In this document: one piece after another, positions 6,438 through 6,975 of the stretch
Numbering within the stretch: position 1 is the stretch's first letter
Layout: every line of letters begins with the position of its first letter
From: Candidatus Segetimicrobium genomatis
GTDB taxonomy: Bacteria; Sysuimicrobiota; Sysuimicrobiia; Sysuimicrobiales; Segetimicrobiaceae
Assembly: GCA_005882445.1 (NCBI GenBank)
Contig: VBAN01000332.1
Coordinates: 1 to 6,975, forward strand
DNA: 6,975 nt
Reading direction: 5' to 3'
The notes under the pieces: model-generated
Told to the model about the DNA's origin: nothing
Database searches by the model: none
The model's input: only the letters and a program-made list of their open reading frames with translations
Position numbers and translations under genes: made by a program

Positions 6438-6845
6438 TCAGTTCGCGGGCGCGGCCCGCCGCTTCCGCGAGGTCCTTCGCCCGGCGCCGGCGTCGATCGG
6501 GACGTCGACCACCACGTCCGTGCGATCGTAATATTGGGCGACGAGCTTGGCGGTATATTTCTTCCGGAACTGCTCCACAACTCGCTGGACCGCCGACCGT
6601 GCCCGGCTTGGACGGCCCGCCGCCGTCAGGGCCTGCCGCCCCGCCCGCACCGTGATCGTCGGATCGACGAGCACATTCCGGAACCACTGGGTCCGCGACC
6701 CATGCACCGGGAGCAGCCACAGCGTTGTTCCCTCCTGCGTAAACCACACCGGAAGCTTGATGTCGCGCCCGCTGCGGCGGCCTTTCACGGTGATCGTGAT
6801 CTCCTCGCGATCCCGGAGCGCTTTCGTAAAATCTGCCTGGGCCAT
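6438..6845 (-). CDS. Small split beta-barrel protein, DUF385/DUF2255-like (nitroreductase or F420/flavin-dependent reductase type)
   Basis: This 135-residue cytoplasmic protein has the layout of the FMN/F420-binding split-barrel superfamily. ITITVKGRRSGRDIKLPVWF (16-35) matches the first strands and the T-GR-SG turn typical of DUF385 (F420H2-dependent quinone reductase-like) proteins. EGTTLWLLPVHGSRTQWFRN (38-57) and VDPTITVRAG (60-69) match the W-x-N and P-x-x-V elements that follow. Residues 82-105 look helical, and 106-117 a final strand. The tail after 119 is Arg/Lys/Ala-rich and probably disordered. ATG 6845 is preceded by AGGGAGG (complement of 6852-6858) at 6 bases. It lies 18 bases after a membrane-protein gene end and 35 bases before the FAD oxidoreductase gene, so it is probably in an operon with both. 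Superfamily is likely; the choice between F420, FMN or no cofactor is open. Confidence 0.7.
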   Translation of the reverse strand: MAQADFTKALRDREEITITVKGRRSGRDIKLPVWFTQEGTTLWLLPVHGSRTQWFRNVLVDPTITVRAGRQALTAAGRPSRARSAVQRVVEQFRKKYTAKLVAQYYDRTDVVVDVPIDAGAGRRTSRKRRAAPAN

Positions 6846-6863
6846 CGTGGGGCCTCCCTGAGG

Positions 6864-6975
6864 CTACGCAGGCGGGCGGCGCAGCTGAACGCCGCCCCAC
6901 ACCAACCACACGATCACCAGAAGGAATCCTAGCCCCATCAGCGGCATCGAAGCGCTGAACACCTGCAGAATTTCG
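6864..6975 (-). CDS. C-terminal end of a membrane protein (start outside window)
   Basis: On the minus strand one frame is open from the right edge to TAG (complement of 6864-6866), giving 36 residues. It holds one clear membrane segment, PLMGLGFLLVIVWLVWGG (11-28), followed by a short basic tail QLRRPPA. Basic residues after the helix suggest a cytoplasmic C-terminus. It ends only 18 bases before the split-barrel gene, the spacing of an operon. I do not recognise the family. Two internal ATG codons (complement of 6945-6947 and 6936-6938) mean a tiny single-helix protein is also possible, but I see no ribosome binding site that would favour this. Confidence 0.5.
   Translation of the reverse strand, partial: EILQVFSASMPLMGLGFLLVIVWLVWGGVQLRRPPA

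Noticed and set aside
1..6975. tRNA or rRNA genes, CRISPR array, insertion sequence or attachment site
   Set aside because: I saw no cloverleaf-like sequence, regularly spaced repeats, transposase-like frame or long terminal inverted repeats; nearly all of the window is explained by ordinary genes.

Overview
This is a GC-rich window (roughly two thirds G+C by eye) of bacterial chromosome. Several genes start with GTG, and long open frames lie opposite the real genes, as expected at this base composition. The gene content suggests a heterotrophic soil or sediment bacterium that feeds on peptides or amino acids. The lineage cannot be fixed from the sequence; an uncultured GC-rich phylum such as Armatimonadota/Sysuimicrobiota, Chloroflexota or Rokubacteria would fit, but this is a guess.

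Layout. Positions 1-285 hold the C-terminal end of a polysaccharide deacetylase (NodB-fold) gene. A 135-base gap follows, then a rightward block of four genes at 421-5156: a periplasmic peptide-type substrate-binding protein (SBP_bac_5) with a Tat-like signal, a DppB-type permease, a DppC-type permease, and a monomeric sarcosine oxidase / N-methyltryptophan oxidase-like flavoenzyme with all its expected catalytic residues. Gaps in this block are 55, 24 and 46 bases, consistent with one transcript. The usual ATPase genes (DppD/DppF) are absent, and the oxidase sits where they would normally follow.

A second group runs leftward from the right edge: the C-terminal end of a membrane protein (6864-6975), a small split-barrel flavin/deazaflavin-type protein (6438-6845), and a second, different DAO-superfamily FAD oxidoreductase (5188-6402). 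Gaps of 18 and 35 bases and good ribosome binding sites suggest an operon. The two FAD oxidases converge tail to tail, separated by only 31 bases.

Working model (inference): the transporter brings in a peptide, amino acid derivative or N-methylated amine, and one or both flavin oxidases remove the N-alkyl or amino group. I found no RNA gene, mobile element, CRISPR array or clear intrinsic terminator. Nothing here is clearly a new system. The most notable points are the oxidase in the ATPase position and the tail-to-tail pair of amine oxidases.
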